From CALFCX01 sp964603025 (GTDB lineage: Bacteria; Margulisbacteria; WOR-1; JAKLHX01), in the NCBI GenBank assembly GCA_964603025.1, contig CAZRTO010000014.1, forward strand, positions 1-26,573: a stretch of DNA of 26,573 nucleotides. The letters are read 5' to 3'. Shown in pieces: positions 14,079 to 22,372 of the stretch. Below the pieces are notes generated by a model. It ran no database searches and was not told where the DNA came from. It was given only the letters and a program-made list of their open reading frames with translations. Made by a program: the position numbers and the translations under genes. Each line of letters opens with the position of its first letter. The stretch's first letter is position 1.

Positions 14079-15566
14079 ATGAAATTAAAGGAACTTTTAG
14101 AGTCCACAAAGATCATTTCCTCTTCCGGAGGCCTTGAAACGGAAATAAGCGGCATCGCCTATGATTCGCGCAGGGTCAAGCCGGGGGATATTTTTGTGGC
14201 TATTCCGGGCACTCTGGATGACGGGGCCAAGTACGTGCCTATGGCCATACGAGCCGGCGCCGCCGCGGTGGTCTATGAAAGATCGGCGCCCAGTCAGGGG
14301 GTCATCTTGCCGTTCGCGGCCGTGCCTTCCGCCCGCGCGGCCCTTGCCGATCTGTCCTGCGCGTTCTTCGGACACCCTTCAAAAAAGCTGAAAGTGGTCG
14401 GGATAACCGGAACGAACGGAAAGACGACCACGGCCTATCTGGTGGATTCGATATTCAAGAACATCACCGAGCATACCGGTCTGATAAGCACCATAGAGAC
14501 CAGGGTCGGGAACGAGCGTTCTCCCTCGATGCTGACGACACCGGAATCCCTTGAACTCCAGGGGCTTTTTTTAAAAATGCTCGGGTCCGGGGTCACTCAC
14601 GCGGTCATGGAGGTGTCTTCGCATTCTATAGCGCTAAAGAGGGTCAAAGGCGTAGCTTTTGACTGCGCCGTCTACACCAACTTAAGCCATGACCATCTTG
14701 ATTTTCATAAGACCCTCGAAGCCTATTTTGATACCAAGATGAAGCTTTTCAGGTCCCTTGGCGCTTCCGGCAAGCCCGGAGTGTTCGGCGCGGTGAACAT
14801 TGACGACAAATATTCCGAAGCCGTGATGGAGGAGACCGACGGGGATGTGATCACTTATTCTCTTAAAGGCCCGGCTGACGTGTGCGGCGATATCCTTTCG
14901 CAGTCGCTCGGCAGCATGAAGATGGAGCTGCGCTATGGCCGCGACACTATCCATGTGGATACTAAATTGTCCGGAAGGTTCAATGCCTATAATATCCTGG
15001 CGGCGGCGGCATGCGCCAAGGGATTCGGGATATCTCCCGACCAGGTCAGGGCCGGGATCGTCTCTCTTGAGGCGGTGCCGGGAAGACTTGAGTTCATCGA
15101 GAAAGGCCAGCCGTTCAAGGTGATAGTTGATTTCGCGCATTCCCCCGACAGCCTTGACAAGCTGCTGTCTTTTTTGGGCGAATTTAAGACCGGGAGGATA
15201 CTGCTGGTGTTCGGATGTACCGGCGACAGGGACAAAGCCAAAAGGCCGGTGATGGGAGCCGTGGCCGCGGGAAAAGCGGACTTCTCGGTGGTGACTTCCG
15301 ACGATCCTCACAACGAAGACCCTCTGGAAATAATCAGGGCCGTGGAGGCAGGGTTCCTGAGGTCGGGAAAAACGGACGGCAAGGATTATATTAAGGTCCC
15401 TGACAGAAGGCAAGCCATATACAAGGCCGTCGGCATGGCCGCTCCGGGAGATATACTGGTCATTGCCGGAAGGGGCCATGAAAAAATCCAGGAAGTTAAA
15501 GGGGTAAAAATTGAGATCGACGACCGCTCGGCCGCGGAAGACGCGATCGGCGAAATACTTTCTTAG
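14079..15566 (+). CDS. murE: UDP-N-acetylmuramoyl-tripeptide synthetase MurE
   Basis: Cytoplasmic Mur ligase that adds the third stem-peptide residue (usually meso-diaminopimelate or lysine) to UDP-MurNAc-L-Ala-D-Glu using ATP. The 495 residues show the Mur N-domain (GIAYDSRRVKPGDIFVAIPG), the ATP-binding VVGITGTNGKTTTAYL (108-121), MLTTPE, VMEVSSHS, NLSHDHLDFH, the probable carbamylated Lys220 in YFDTKMKLF, and the C-domain VFGCTGDRDKAKRP and AGRGHEK. The residue-3 selection motif reads DDPHNEDP (408-415) where DAP-adding enzymes usually have DNPR, so Arg is replaced by His411 and the amino acid added is uncertain. The gene is second in the envelope operon, and its last 56 bases overlap the TTG start of lptD. 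Confidence 0.95.
   Translation: MKLKELLESTKIISSSGGLETEISGIAYDSRRVKPGDIFVAIPGTLDDGAKYVPMAIRAGAAAVVYERSAPSQGVILPFAAVPSARAALADLSCAFFGHPSKKLKVVGITGTNGKTTTAYLVDSIFKNITEHTGLISTIETRVGNERSPSMLTTPESLELQGLFLKMLGSGVTHAVMEVSSHSIALKRVKGVAFDCAVYTNLSHDHLDFHKTLEAYFDTKMKLFRSLGASGKPGVFGAVNIDDKYSEAVMEETDGDVITYSLKGPADVCGDILSQSLGSMKMELRYGRDTIHVDTKLSGRFNAYNILAAAACAKGFGISPDQVRAGIVSLEAVPGRLEFIEKGQPFKVIVDFAHSPDSLDKLLSFLGEFKTGRILLVFGCTGDRDKAKRPVMGAVAAGKADFSVVTSDDPHNEDPLEIIRAVEAGFLRSGKTDGKDYIKVPDRRQAIYKAVGMAAPGDILVIAGRGHEKIQEVKGVKIEIDDRSAAEDAIGEILS
15498..15513 (+). promoter_or_regulatory. Ribosome binding site for the lptD TTG start inside murE
   Basis: AAAGGGG at 15498-15504 is 6 nt before TTG 15511. No ATG or GTG lies between it and the signal sequence, so this site within murE decides the start of lptD. 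Confidence 0.65.
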
Positions 15567-17820
15567 CGCGATAGCAGCGTTCTTTCTCATATTTTCCTGT
15601 TCTTCAGGCGAGGAGATCCCCGTCAAGATAAAAGCGGAGCGCCTCAAATTCAGCCAGGAAGAAGGCAGGGTGTACGCTCTGGGAAGCGTGGAGGCCGAGT
15701 TTGAAGGAGCGGTGCTTTTGTCGGACAGACTGGAGATAGATATAAACGCGAGCGTCGCCACCGCGGAAGGGTCTGTCGTGATCAGGCGCGACGGATACGA
15801 GGCAGGCGGCTCAGCCATGGAGTACCACTTTAATACCGATACCGCGTATGTCAGGCAGTTCAACGCGCAAGTCCTGCCGGAAGGGGCCAAAGCGGACGTG
15901 TATCTTAGAGTGGGAGAGCTGATAGACAGGTCCGATGAAAAGACCGGGTCAAAAGGAAGCACGACGACATGCGATCTTGATCATCCGCATTACGAGATAC
16001 TTGCCCAGTCTTTTTACTATAAACCCAACGACAAGCTTGTGGCATACAGCGCCACCGCGTATTTGAACGGGGTCCCGGTAATGTGGCTGCCTGTGTATAT
16101 ATATGACCTGTCGAAAAGGCGGGTGTCTCTCCTGATGCCGGTCCTGGGCAGCAATAATGTGGAAGGGGATTTTGTCAAGACGGAGCTTTCCTATTTCGGA
16201 GATAATGCGGCGTGGGGGTCCCTCTATTTTGATCTCATGAAAAAGAAAGGCAACGGTTACGGCATAGAGCACAACTATATCATGGACAAGAGGAATTCCG
16301 GGAAACTGTATCTGTATCATGTGAACGAACTGGACACCGCGCATCCTGCTTACCGAGTCAAACTGGACCATGACGTGCGGCTGGAAAAAGGCTCTCTGAA
16401 GCTTGGATATGATTACAGGGATATATATCTTGTTCCTTCGGGCAGGCTTGATCAGACAGGATTTGAGACGCAGGTGAACTGGTCGCAGGACAACGAGGCC
16501 TACGCAATGTCGCTCAAGACATTCAACAACAGGATATCCGGCCTCAACGATATAGATCTGCGCACTTCCGTAAAGTCCGGGACTTCAAGGGCCGAGTATT
16601 TTTACAGCCTGAGGAACGCTCTCACAGGGGCCAAATGGCAGAACGTATCGCAGGGACTGTACATGGAAGACCGCTATCTGGAAGGGCGTTTGGACGCCGG
16701 TGTGCGTGTTAATCTTTACCGGTCCCTCACGCTGGAAGCCACTCCTTATGACGACCGACTTGAGCCTTCGGTCAACCTCTCATACCGCGGGGATTTTTAT
16801 ACGGCAAAACTGTCGGCCAACTATTTTATCGACATAGACAGGGACGTCTATCCAGACGATTTTAAGGCCGAGTACGTGGAAAGGATGCCCGATCTGACCA
16901 TAGCGCTCAACCCGCGCAACATAGCGGGGTTTAATCTCCGGCCGGAGATATCGTACGGAAGGTTCCATGAGTCAAAATATATTTCGGCGACCGATACACA
17001 GAGGCATTTCATGGCTGACAGGTACAGAACATCTCTGGGGCTGGACAGGACCTTTGAGCTAGGTCTGGGCAGCAGGTTTGGCCTGAATCTCGGGGCCGAA
17101 CAATACTCGTACGATACCGGGGACCAGAGGTACACAAAGAGAGAGAATTATTCCCTTAATACCGATCTGGGAGGCTGGTACAGCAATTCTCTGCGGTATG
17201 AGCGCGGAGTGGGCGAGGGCAACAGCCCGTTCTTTTTTGACAGTACTGGGTTTACGTACAACTCGATAAGGGACACCATGGTGTTCTATCAGGGAACGAG
17301 GCACCGGTTCACGCTGGACGGCGGATATAACTATATTACCAACAAGTATTTCGATCTTCTTATGAGATATGATTCAAGGCCCAGCGACTCGCTCAGAATA
17401 AACATGAGCTCCGGTTATGACCTGGAGAACGGACAGTGGAGGGACCTGGTATCCGTCGTCGGACTGGTCCTGCTGCCTCACCTCAAGGACAGCCTTTCCC
17501 ATACTTATGACCTGCGGACCGGAAAGACCAGATACGCGACCAATATACTGGAATTTGGCGTGGGCAGCGGCTGGCAGAGCAGGTGGCACTTCAGGTTAGC
17601 CCACTCCTACGATGTCGCCAGGGATGCGATAATAATGCAGGAGGCATCGGTAGTCAAGGACCTTCACTGCTGGGAGGGGAAATTCTCCTGGTCGGAGTTC
17701 CGCAAGGAATACAGGGTTACCTTCACACTCAAGGCCTTCCCTGATGTTCCTGTCGGATATGCTTCCGGCAATCAGGGCCTTTTCATCGAAGGATTTATGG
17801 AGAGGATGAGCGATCAATGA
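15511..17820 (+). CDS. lptD: LPS-assembly protein LptD (OstA-like)
   Basis: The outer-membrane barrel that inserts LPS into the outer leaflet. It has 769 residues from a TTG start. A basic n-region and hydrophobic core (KYFLSAIAAFFLIFSC) form the signal peptide. Residues ~35-140 are the OstA/LptA-like jellyroll (KIKAERLKFSQEEGRVYALGSVEAEF). The LptD signature STTTCDLDHPHYEI leads into LNGVPVMWLPVYIYDLSKRR, and the rest is Tyr-rich beta-barrel. After the signal sequence I see only two cysteines, Cys154 (TTTC) and Cys720 (LHCWEG), against two disulfides in E. coli LptD. The C-terminal ...VGYASGNQGLFIEGFMERMSDQ resembles the family end. It overlaps murE upstream and the lipoprotein gene downstream (ATGA). 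Confidence 0.88.
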   Translation: MRSTTARPRKTRSAKYFLSAIAAFFLIFSCSSGEEIPVKIKAERLKFSQEEGRVYALGSVEAEFEGAVLLSDRLEIDINASVATAEGSVVIRRDGYEAGGSAMEYHFNTDTAYVRQFNAQVLPEGAKADVYLRVGELIDRSDEKTGSKGSTTTCDLDHPHYEILAQSFYYKPNDKLVAYSATAYLNGVPVMWLPVYIYDLSKRRVSLLMPVLGSNNVEGDFVKTELSYFGDNAAWGSLYFDLMKKKGNGYGIEHNYIMDKRNSGKLYLYHVNELDTAHPAYRVKLDHDVRLEKGSLKLGYDYRDIYLVPSGRLDQTGFETQVNWSQDNEAYAMSLKTFNNRISGLNDIDLRTSVKSGTSRAEYFYSLRNALTGAKWQNVSQGLYMEDRYLEGRLDAGVRVNLYRSLTLEATPYDDRLEPSVNLSYRGDFYTAKLSANYFIDIDRDVYPDDFKAEYVERMPDLTIALNPRNIAGFNLRPEISYGRFHESKYISATDTQRHFMADRYRTSLGLDRTFELGLGSRFGLNLGAEQYSYDTGDQRYTKRENYSLNTDLGGWYSNSLRYERGVGEGNSPFFFDSTGFTYNSIRDTMVFYQGTRHRFTLDGGYNYITNKYFDLLMRYDSRPSDSLRINMSSGYDLENGQWRDLVSVVGLVLLPHLKDSLSHTYDLRTGKTRYATNILEFGVGSGWQSRWHFRLAHSYDVARDAIIMQEASVVKDLHCWEGKFSWSEFRKEYRVTFTLKAFPDVPVGYASGNQGLFIEGFMERMSDQ

Positions 17821-18479
17821 CCACCAAACTGTCGGCGATCTTGTGCGTTTTGTCAGTCCCTCTTTTTATCCTGCTCTCAGGGTGTGCCAGAACGGTCACG
17901 ATACGTCCCGATGTTGGAAGCCAGATGAGCATTGAGATAACTTTCAGGGGGGATGTGGACACGGTATCTAACAGATATTATATGGTCTTTGGCGGCACAT
18001 CTCCGGTATTCATTGACAAAGACAGATATTTTTTCGCGCCTGGCGAGGATTATCTGCAGGAAAAGCTCGATACCTTTACTCAGGAAGCGGAATATTACGA
18101 TAACTTCTTCCGGACATGGGGAGACTTTGTTAAGCTGAGAGATAACACATATTATATATGTAACGGCCCGTTTTCTTCGGCAACTTCTCATATTTCATAT
18201 GTTTTATCCCTGTTGTCTTACAGAACGACTTCGGGAGAGGATCCCAAAAAAATAAAACTGGCATTTTATCTGAGCAAATTGACCGCGCCTCTTCCTGAAG
18301 AGATATATTTCAACTTCCTGGCGGTGGACGGTAGCGGACGGCTCAGGGACAAGCTTGGAGCCACCGATAACAGGATCTCAGTGAACAAAGGAACTTCGGT
18401 GCATAATATCTCGGAAGCCGCCGACCCGTCGATAGGAGCTTCCCTGGATATAATCTCCTGGAAGGTTGAGATCCAGTGA
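17817..18479 (+). CDS. Lipoprotein of unknown function in the lptD-lnt interval
   Basis: A 220-residue predicted lipoprotein: n-region MTTK, hydrophobic core, and lipobox LLSGC with Cys23. I do not recognise a family. The mature part is mixed beta with aromatic-rich strands (RYYMVFGG, DRYFFAPGEDY, EAEYYDNFFRTWGDF), has no obvious catalytic motif, and contains a YLSKLTAPLPEEIYFNFLAVDGSG stretch. Its ATG overlaps the lptD stop (ATGA at 17817-17820) and its stop overlaps the lnt start, so all three are translated together. Being the lipoprotein right after lptD, it could act as an LptE-like partner, but it has no visible LptE signature. That role is an inference from position only. Confidence 0.7.
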   Translation: MTTKLSAILCVLSVPLFILLSGCARTVTIRPDVGSQMSIEITFRGDVDTVSNRYYMVFGGTSPVFIDKDRYFFAPGEDYLQEKLDTFTQEAEYYDNFFRTWGDFVKLRDNTYYICNGPFSSATSHISYVLSLLSYRTTSGEDPKKIKLAFYLSKLTAPLPEEIYFNFLAVDGSGRLRDKLGATDNRISVNKGTSVHNISEAADPSIGASLDIISWKVEIQ

Positions 18480-19894
18480 TGGACATGAAAAAAGCAGTTC
18501 CGCTTACGGCGCTTTCGGGATTACTGGCGTCTTTTGCTTTTCCCCCCGCCGAACTTTCGTTCTTGTCGTGGGTGGCTTTGGCGCCTTTTTTGGGATGTCT
18601 TTTCTCTTGCGGCGGCCGCCGCAGGGCGGTTTTGCTGGGCTTTATTTTCGGGCTCACGTTCTTTTTGGGTGTCTTTGCCTGGGTAACTTCGCTTTCAAGG
18701 TGGGCGGGGGCCGTCGCGTATGCGGCATGGCCGGCTCTCAGCATCTTTCAGGCCCTGTTCATCTGCCTGTTCTCTCTGTCGTCCTATATCATTTATAAAA
18801 GGTACGGGTCCGGGCTGATCCTGTCCTTGTCCGTTCCGCTGCTCTGGGTCTTTACGGAAATATTGCGCAGCAGGGGGCAGTTCGCGTCTTCGGGCGGGGT
18901 GCTGGGTTATACGCAGTATATGAACCTGCTGGTGCTCCAGACGGCGTCGCTGCTGCGGGTATACGGGGTGAGCTTTCTAATAATGTCCTCTAACCTCGCG
19001 GTTGCTTTGCTGTTCCTGAACATAAAAGATCCGGCGCGCGCGCGACGCCCGGCGTTTGTTTTCTTGGTCCTCATTTCGGCTTCGCTTGTTTTCGGCGCTT
19101 GGAAACTGAACACCCCTCTGGTAAAAGATCAGTCCAGAGGGTTCAGGATCGCGTTAGTGCAGCCGAGCTTCGACCAGGAGTATAAAATGCGCCCGTCAAA
19201 TGTCGTGCCCATGCTCATGGAGCTGGAGAGAATGACAACAAGCTCGAAGGGATTCAGACCGCACGCGGTGATCTGGCCGGAGACCGCGGTGATGGATTTT
19301 CCCTTGAGGTCCCCGTATATAATGGGCTATCTTGCCGGGGCTGCTGCCGGATCGGGGGCTCATCTTGTAACGGGAGCTTTTTTTTATGATAGCGGCAAAT
19401 ACTATAATTCCGCTTTTTCTTTTTCTCCCGCGGGACACGTACTGTCCAGGTATGACAAGGAACATCTGGTGCCTTTCGGGGAATACCTGCCGTTCAGGGG
19501 GTTGTTGTATCCGATCTTGAAGGGGACCGGATATTTTGAGCGCGACCAATCCTCGAATCCGGCGCCTTCGCTGTTGTATATCGGAGAGGTCCGCGCGGGA
19601 ATGATGATATGTTTTGAGTCTATGTTCGACGATCTGGCCGCGGCCAGGGCAAAGAAGGCGGATTTTTTGCTGACTATAACAAACGATGCATGGTTCGGAA
19701 GAAGCGCGGCGGCTCGGCAGCACATAATGTCCGGGCCGTTCAGGGCGGTTGAGAACGGGAAGTATTTTGTTCAGGCCGCGAACAGCGGCATATCTGCGGT
19801 GATCGATCCGCGCGGCAGGTTCATCAGAAGGAGCGAACTCTGGGAAAAGACCGTTATAGAAGCGGTTATTTATCCAGATACCGGCGGCCGATGA
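18479..19894 (+). CDS. lnt: Apolipoprotein N-acyltransferase Lnt
   Basis: Inner-membrane enzyme that adds the third acyl chain to the N-terminal Cys of lipoproteins. The N-terminal ~210 residues hold several membrane segments (ALSGLLASFAFPPAEL, ALAPFLGCLFSC, LGFIFGLTFFLGVFAWV, SVPLLWVFTEILRSRG), followed by a nitrilase-fold domain. The triad is visible as Glu in VIWPETAVMDFPL (~268), Lys in RYDKEHLVPFGEYLPF (~327) and Cys in GMMICFESMFDD (~378). About 471 residues is a normal length. The ATG at 18479 overlaps the preceding stop; GTG 18476 and ATG 18485 are alternatives. Its 3' end overlaps the convergent RNase H-fold gene by 29 bp. It matures the lipoproteins encoded in this region, such as its operon neighbour. 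Confidence 0.95.
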   Translation: MDMKKAVPLTALSGLLASFAFPPAELSFLSWVALAPFLGCLFSCGGRRRAVLLGFIFGLTFFLGVFAWVTSLSRWAGAVAYAAWPALSIFQALFICLFSLSSYIIYKRYGSGLILSLSVPLLWVFTEILRSRGQFASSGGVLGYTQYMNLLVLQTASLLRVYGVSFLIMSSNLAVALLFLNIKDPARARRPAFVFLVLISASLVFGAWKLNTPLVKDQSRGFRIALVQPSFDQEYKMRPSNVVPMLMELERMTTSSKGFRPHAVIWPETAVMDFPLRSPYIMGYLAGAAAGSGAHLVTGAFFYDSGKYYNSAFSFSPAGHVLSRYDKEHLVPFGEYLPFRGLLYPILKGTGYFERDQSSNPAPSLLYIGEVRAGMMICFESMFDDLAAARAKKADFLLTITNDAWFGRSAAARQHIMSGPFRAVENGKYFVQAANSGISAVIDPRGRFIRRSELWEKTVIEAVIYPDTGGR

Positions 19895-20264
19895 CCACGG
19901 CAGCGTAATCGTCATACGGCTCGGGAGGGAGCCGGAGCCCTGAAGGGATAAGCCGCCACAGCCCTTTTGGCGTGTTCTCTTCCCAGTACAGCTTCCTGGC
20001 TTCGAGCGTCGAGCCTTTCTCATTGACGAAAAGTATAGTGGTCTTCAGGTTAAGATAGGAGATCTTTTTTTCTATGATCTTTCCCTGGCCGCTGTTGCCC
20101 AGCAGGATGATATGGGGCTGGTACTTGTAACATAATTCAGAAACGCTCTCCTCAAGTTCAATGGTCTTGACGACCCTTCTTTCGAGTATAGCCCCGTCCT
20201 CAAGTAGCACGGCAATGCCGGACCTGAATTTTCCGGGATCAATTGAGATGATATTTGAGGACAT
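19866..20264 (-). CDS. RNase H-fold protein, RuvX/YqgF-like
   Basis: A 132-residue protein with a RuvC/YqgF-type RNase H-like fold: IISIDPGKFRSGIAVL at the start (Asp9), the strand HIILLGNSGQGK, then FVNEKGSTLEARKLYW (Glu82) and YDDYAAVVIGRRYL (Asp118/Asp119) near the end. These acidic positions match the catalytic triad pattern of YqgF/RuvX nucleases, which mature 16S rRNA or act on nucleic acid junctions, but the protein is not a typical RuvX. It has a strong GGAGG ribosome binding site 7 nt before the ATG, 15 bp after the DUF3084 gene. I recall similar small RNase H-like genes next to DUF3084 genes in cyanobacteria; the function of that pair is not known to me. Confidence 0.65.
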   Translation of the reverse strand: MSSNIISIDPGKFRSGIAVLLEDGAILERRVVKTIELEESVSELCYKYQPHIILLGNSGQGKIIEKKISYLNLKTTILFVNEKGSTLEARKLYWEENTPKGLWRLIPSGLRLPPEPYDDYAAVVIGRRYLDK

Positions 20265-20279
20265 GTCTTTGCCTCCCTT

Positions 20280-21284
20280 TTAGTTTTTGATCGACAGTTC
20301 TATCTCAAGCGGGCCGGTGGAAAATGTGTCGCGCAGCGAGATCACGCTGACCTTCATGATCCTTCCGGAGGATCTTATCGTCTTTGCCGTCTCAAATATC
20401 CTGGAGTAGGGGATAGTGCCCACGGAACCGTCCGGGCCCGGTATCATGCCTTTTTCTATCGCTTTTTCATTCACGCTTGAAAGGAGCTGTTTTATCCTTT
20501 CCTCTATCTCGGCGGACGACTTTGATCCGTTGATGTTGTCCGACAGTATAACTTCGCCTTTTTTAAAGGCCTGTACGTTCTCGAATATCTCAAAATGAAG
20601 AGGGATCTCTTCACCAAAGACTACGTTGCCTGCCGCGACCAGCCTGATGACGGCGCTGCCCGACTTGTCCGAAAGGAACCCCACGGCCTCATCAAGCTCC
20701 TCCATGGGCATAGATATGTAATGGTCTTTTTTGCCGCCTATCGCTTCTTTTATGGCATTGTCCGTGTTGAAGAGTATAACGGCCAGTTTTTCTTTTATCG
20801 CGTCCGCGCCGCCCGACAGGTCTATCACGGTGCTGGTCACCACGTCGCCGACACTGTACAAAAGCTGTCCGGACCTGGCGGTTGACACTTCTTTCGCGAG
20901 TTCGTCCCTTGTCTTTTGCAGCGACGAGATCTCTTTTTTTGACGCATCGAGAGTGTTTTTGAGATCGTCTATTTCCGAAAGCAGCTTTTCCTTGTCCTTT
21001 TTTATCCCTTCAAGCTCTCTGTTGCTTTTTGATATGCTGGCTTTCAGACTGTCAAGACCGAACACCGCGGTCCTTACGTCGGATGAGACCATGAACAGTA
21101 TCAGCCCGGTGAACAGGGCTATCATGGCTCCCGTGACCACTGTTATGGCTATGGCGGTATGACGCGGCCTTAAGTTGAATACGGTAAGACGCTTTCTGCC
21201 TATGAAATGGCCTACGCGGTCTCCCGTAAAGGCGATCAGCCCGGAAACTATGATTATGATCGCGACCGTTTGTATGGCGAACAT
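20280..21284 (-). CDS. DUF3084 family membrane protein with coiled coil
   Basis: A 334-residue protein with two N-terminal membrane segments (~4-20 and ~43-67) separated by GDRVGHFIGRKRLTVFNLRPRHTA, the hallmark segment of the DUF3084 family. A coiled coil (~76-136, rich in Lys/Glu/Ser) and a globular C-terminal domain follow. The family has no established biochemical role. Here the gene lies 4 bp after the LptF/G permease gene, within an LPS-export operon, and just before a RuvX-like gene. Topology suggests an inner-membrane protein with a large soluble part; which side of the membrane it faces cannot be told. Confidence 0.75.
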   Translation of the reverse strand: MFAIQTVAIIIIVSGLIAFTGDRVGHFIGRKRLTVFNLRPRHTAIAITVVTGAMIALFTGLILFMVSSDVRTAVFGLDSLKASISKSNRELEGIKKDKEKLLSEIDDLKNTLDASKKEISSLQKTRDELAKEVSTARSGQLLYSVGDVVTSTVIDLSGGADAIKEKLAVILFNTDNAIKEAIGGKKDHYISMPMEELDEAVGFLSDKSGSAVIRLVAAGNVVFGEEIPLHFEIFENVQAFKKGEVILSDNINGSKSSAEIEERIKQLLSSVNEKAIEKGMIPGPDGSVGTIPYSRIFETAKTIRSSGRIMKVSVISLRDTFSTGPLEIELSIKN

Positions 21285-21288
21285 ATGG

Positions 21289-22368
21289 TTATTGCCCCGC
21301 TCTGTAAAGTATCCATCCGCCTATGCCGGCTGTTATGACATTTGGCAGCCAGGCCGCCAGGAACGGCGATATTATCTCCATCTGTCCGGCAGTCATGCCT
21401 GCGAACATGAGCACATAATAAATGAAGATTATTATAACACTAATACCCAGTCCTATAGAGGACGCTTTTCTCGTGGGATTGAGCCCTAGGGGAGCGCCCA
21501 GCAGGGTAAAGACAAAGCACGCGAAAGGTATGGCAAGCTTAAGGTTGAGCTGTATGGAAAGATCCGCGACGTTCTCTCCCATTTTCTTCTTAAGGTCTAT
21601 ATAGTTCTTGAGAGCGCCGAAGTTCATGTCCTCGGGGTTCTTGCTTCCTTCTTCCAGGTCAGCCGGGGTCAGCTTGAGCACGATATGCTGCTCTTCAAAC
21701 CGTATGAGATGCCTGTATTCGCCCTCATCCGACAGGAAATAAGTGGTGCCGTTCCTGAATATCCAGCGGTCCGTGTCCCATTCGGCGGTGCGGGCGTTTA
21801 TAAGCTGGCTGAGCCGGCCGTCATCGAACTCCTGTATTATCACTCCGCTCATCCTGTTGCCAGAGGACTTGCGGGCGTAGAATATCCGCTTGAGCTGTCC
21901 TTTTTCAAGCTCGGGTATAAAAACATTCTCCCGTATCTTTGGGGCTTTTTCTATCTTTGTTTCTATCAACAGCTTCTTCGTCGCGTGGTTGGCCTCGGGA
22001 ACGACGATCTCGTAGAACGCCAGGGTCAAAAAGCTGACCGCCAGGCCCATCGCGAGCACAGGGGCCATTATCCGGTAAAGACTGACCCCTCCGGCCCTGA
22101 ATGCGATTATCTCCTTGTCGGACGAGAACCTGGCAAAAGCCAGTATTGAAGCGAGCAGCATGGCCATGGGGAATATGTACACGACGACCGAAGGGAGTTT
22201 AAAGATGAACAGCTGCGCCGCGATGTGCAGGGGCATTCCCATTATCACCACGGCCCTTACCAGCTCGAACATTACCATGCTGGCGGAAAGTATAAGGGTG
22301 AATGCCGTGACCCCGAATATGAAAGGGTCCAGCAATTCCTTTATTATGTATCTGTCTATTATCTTCAT
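21289..22368 (-). CDS. LptF/LptG (YjgP/YjgQ) family LPS export permease
   Basis: A 359-residue inner-membrane component of the LptBFG ABC transporter that pulls LPS out of the inner membrane. The N-terminus IIDRYIIKELLDPFIFGVTAFTLIL is typical (D.Y...e....f......). Six membrane segments are arranged three and three around a periplasmic beta-jellyroll (~140-255), with the conserved C-terminal run AIPFACFVFTLLGAPLGLNPTRKASSIGLGIS. Only one of the usual LptF/LptG pair is present here; the other must be elsewhere or a homodimer is used. It starts 4 bp after the lptB stop and ends 4 bp before DUF3084, so the genes are one transcript. Confidence 0.92.
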   Translation of the reverse strand: MKIIDRYIIKELLDPFIFGVTAFTLILSASMVMFELVRAVVIMGMPLHIAAQLFIFKLPSVVVYIFPMAMLLASILAFARFSSDKEIIAFRAGGVSLYRIMAPVLAMGLAVSFLTLAFYEIVVPEANHATKKLLIETKIEKAPKIRENVFIPELEKGQLKRIFYARKSSGNRMSGVIIQEFDDGRLSQLINARTAEWDTDRWIFRNGTTYFLSDEGEYRHLIRFEEQHIVLKLTPADLEEGSKNPEDMNFGALKNYIDLKKKMGENVADLSIQLNLKLAIPFACFVFTLLGAPLGLNPTRKASSIGLGISVIIIFIYYVLMFAGMTAGQMEIISPFLAAWLPNVITAGIGGWILYRAGQ

Positions 22369-22372
22369 GATC

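Noticed and set aside
14682..15962. Long open frame (426 codons) on the minus strand
   Set aside because: It lies wholly antisense to murE and the start of lptD, both well supported. The translation has no recognisable domain and looks like a codon-bias shadow.
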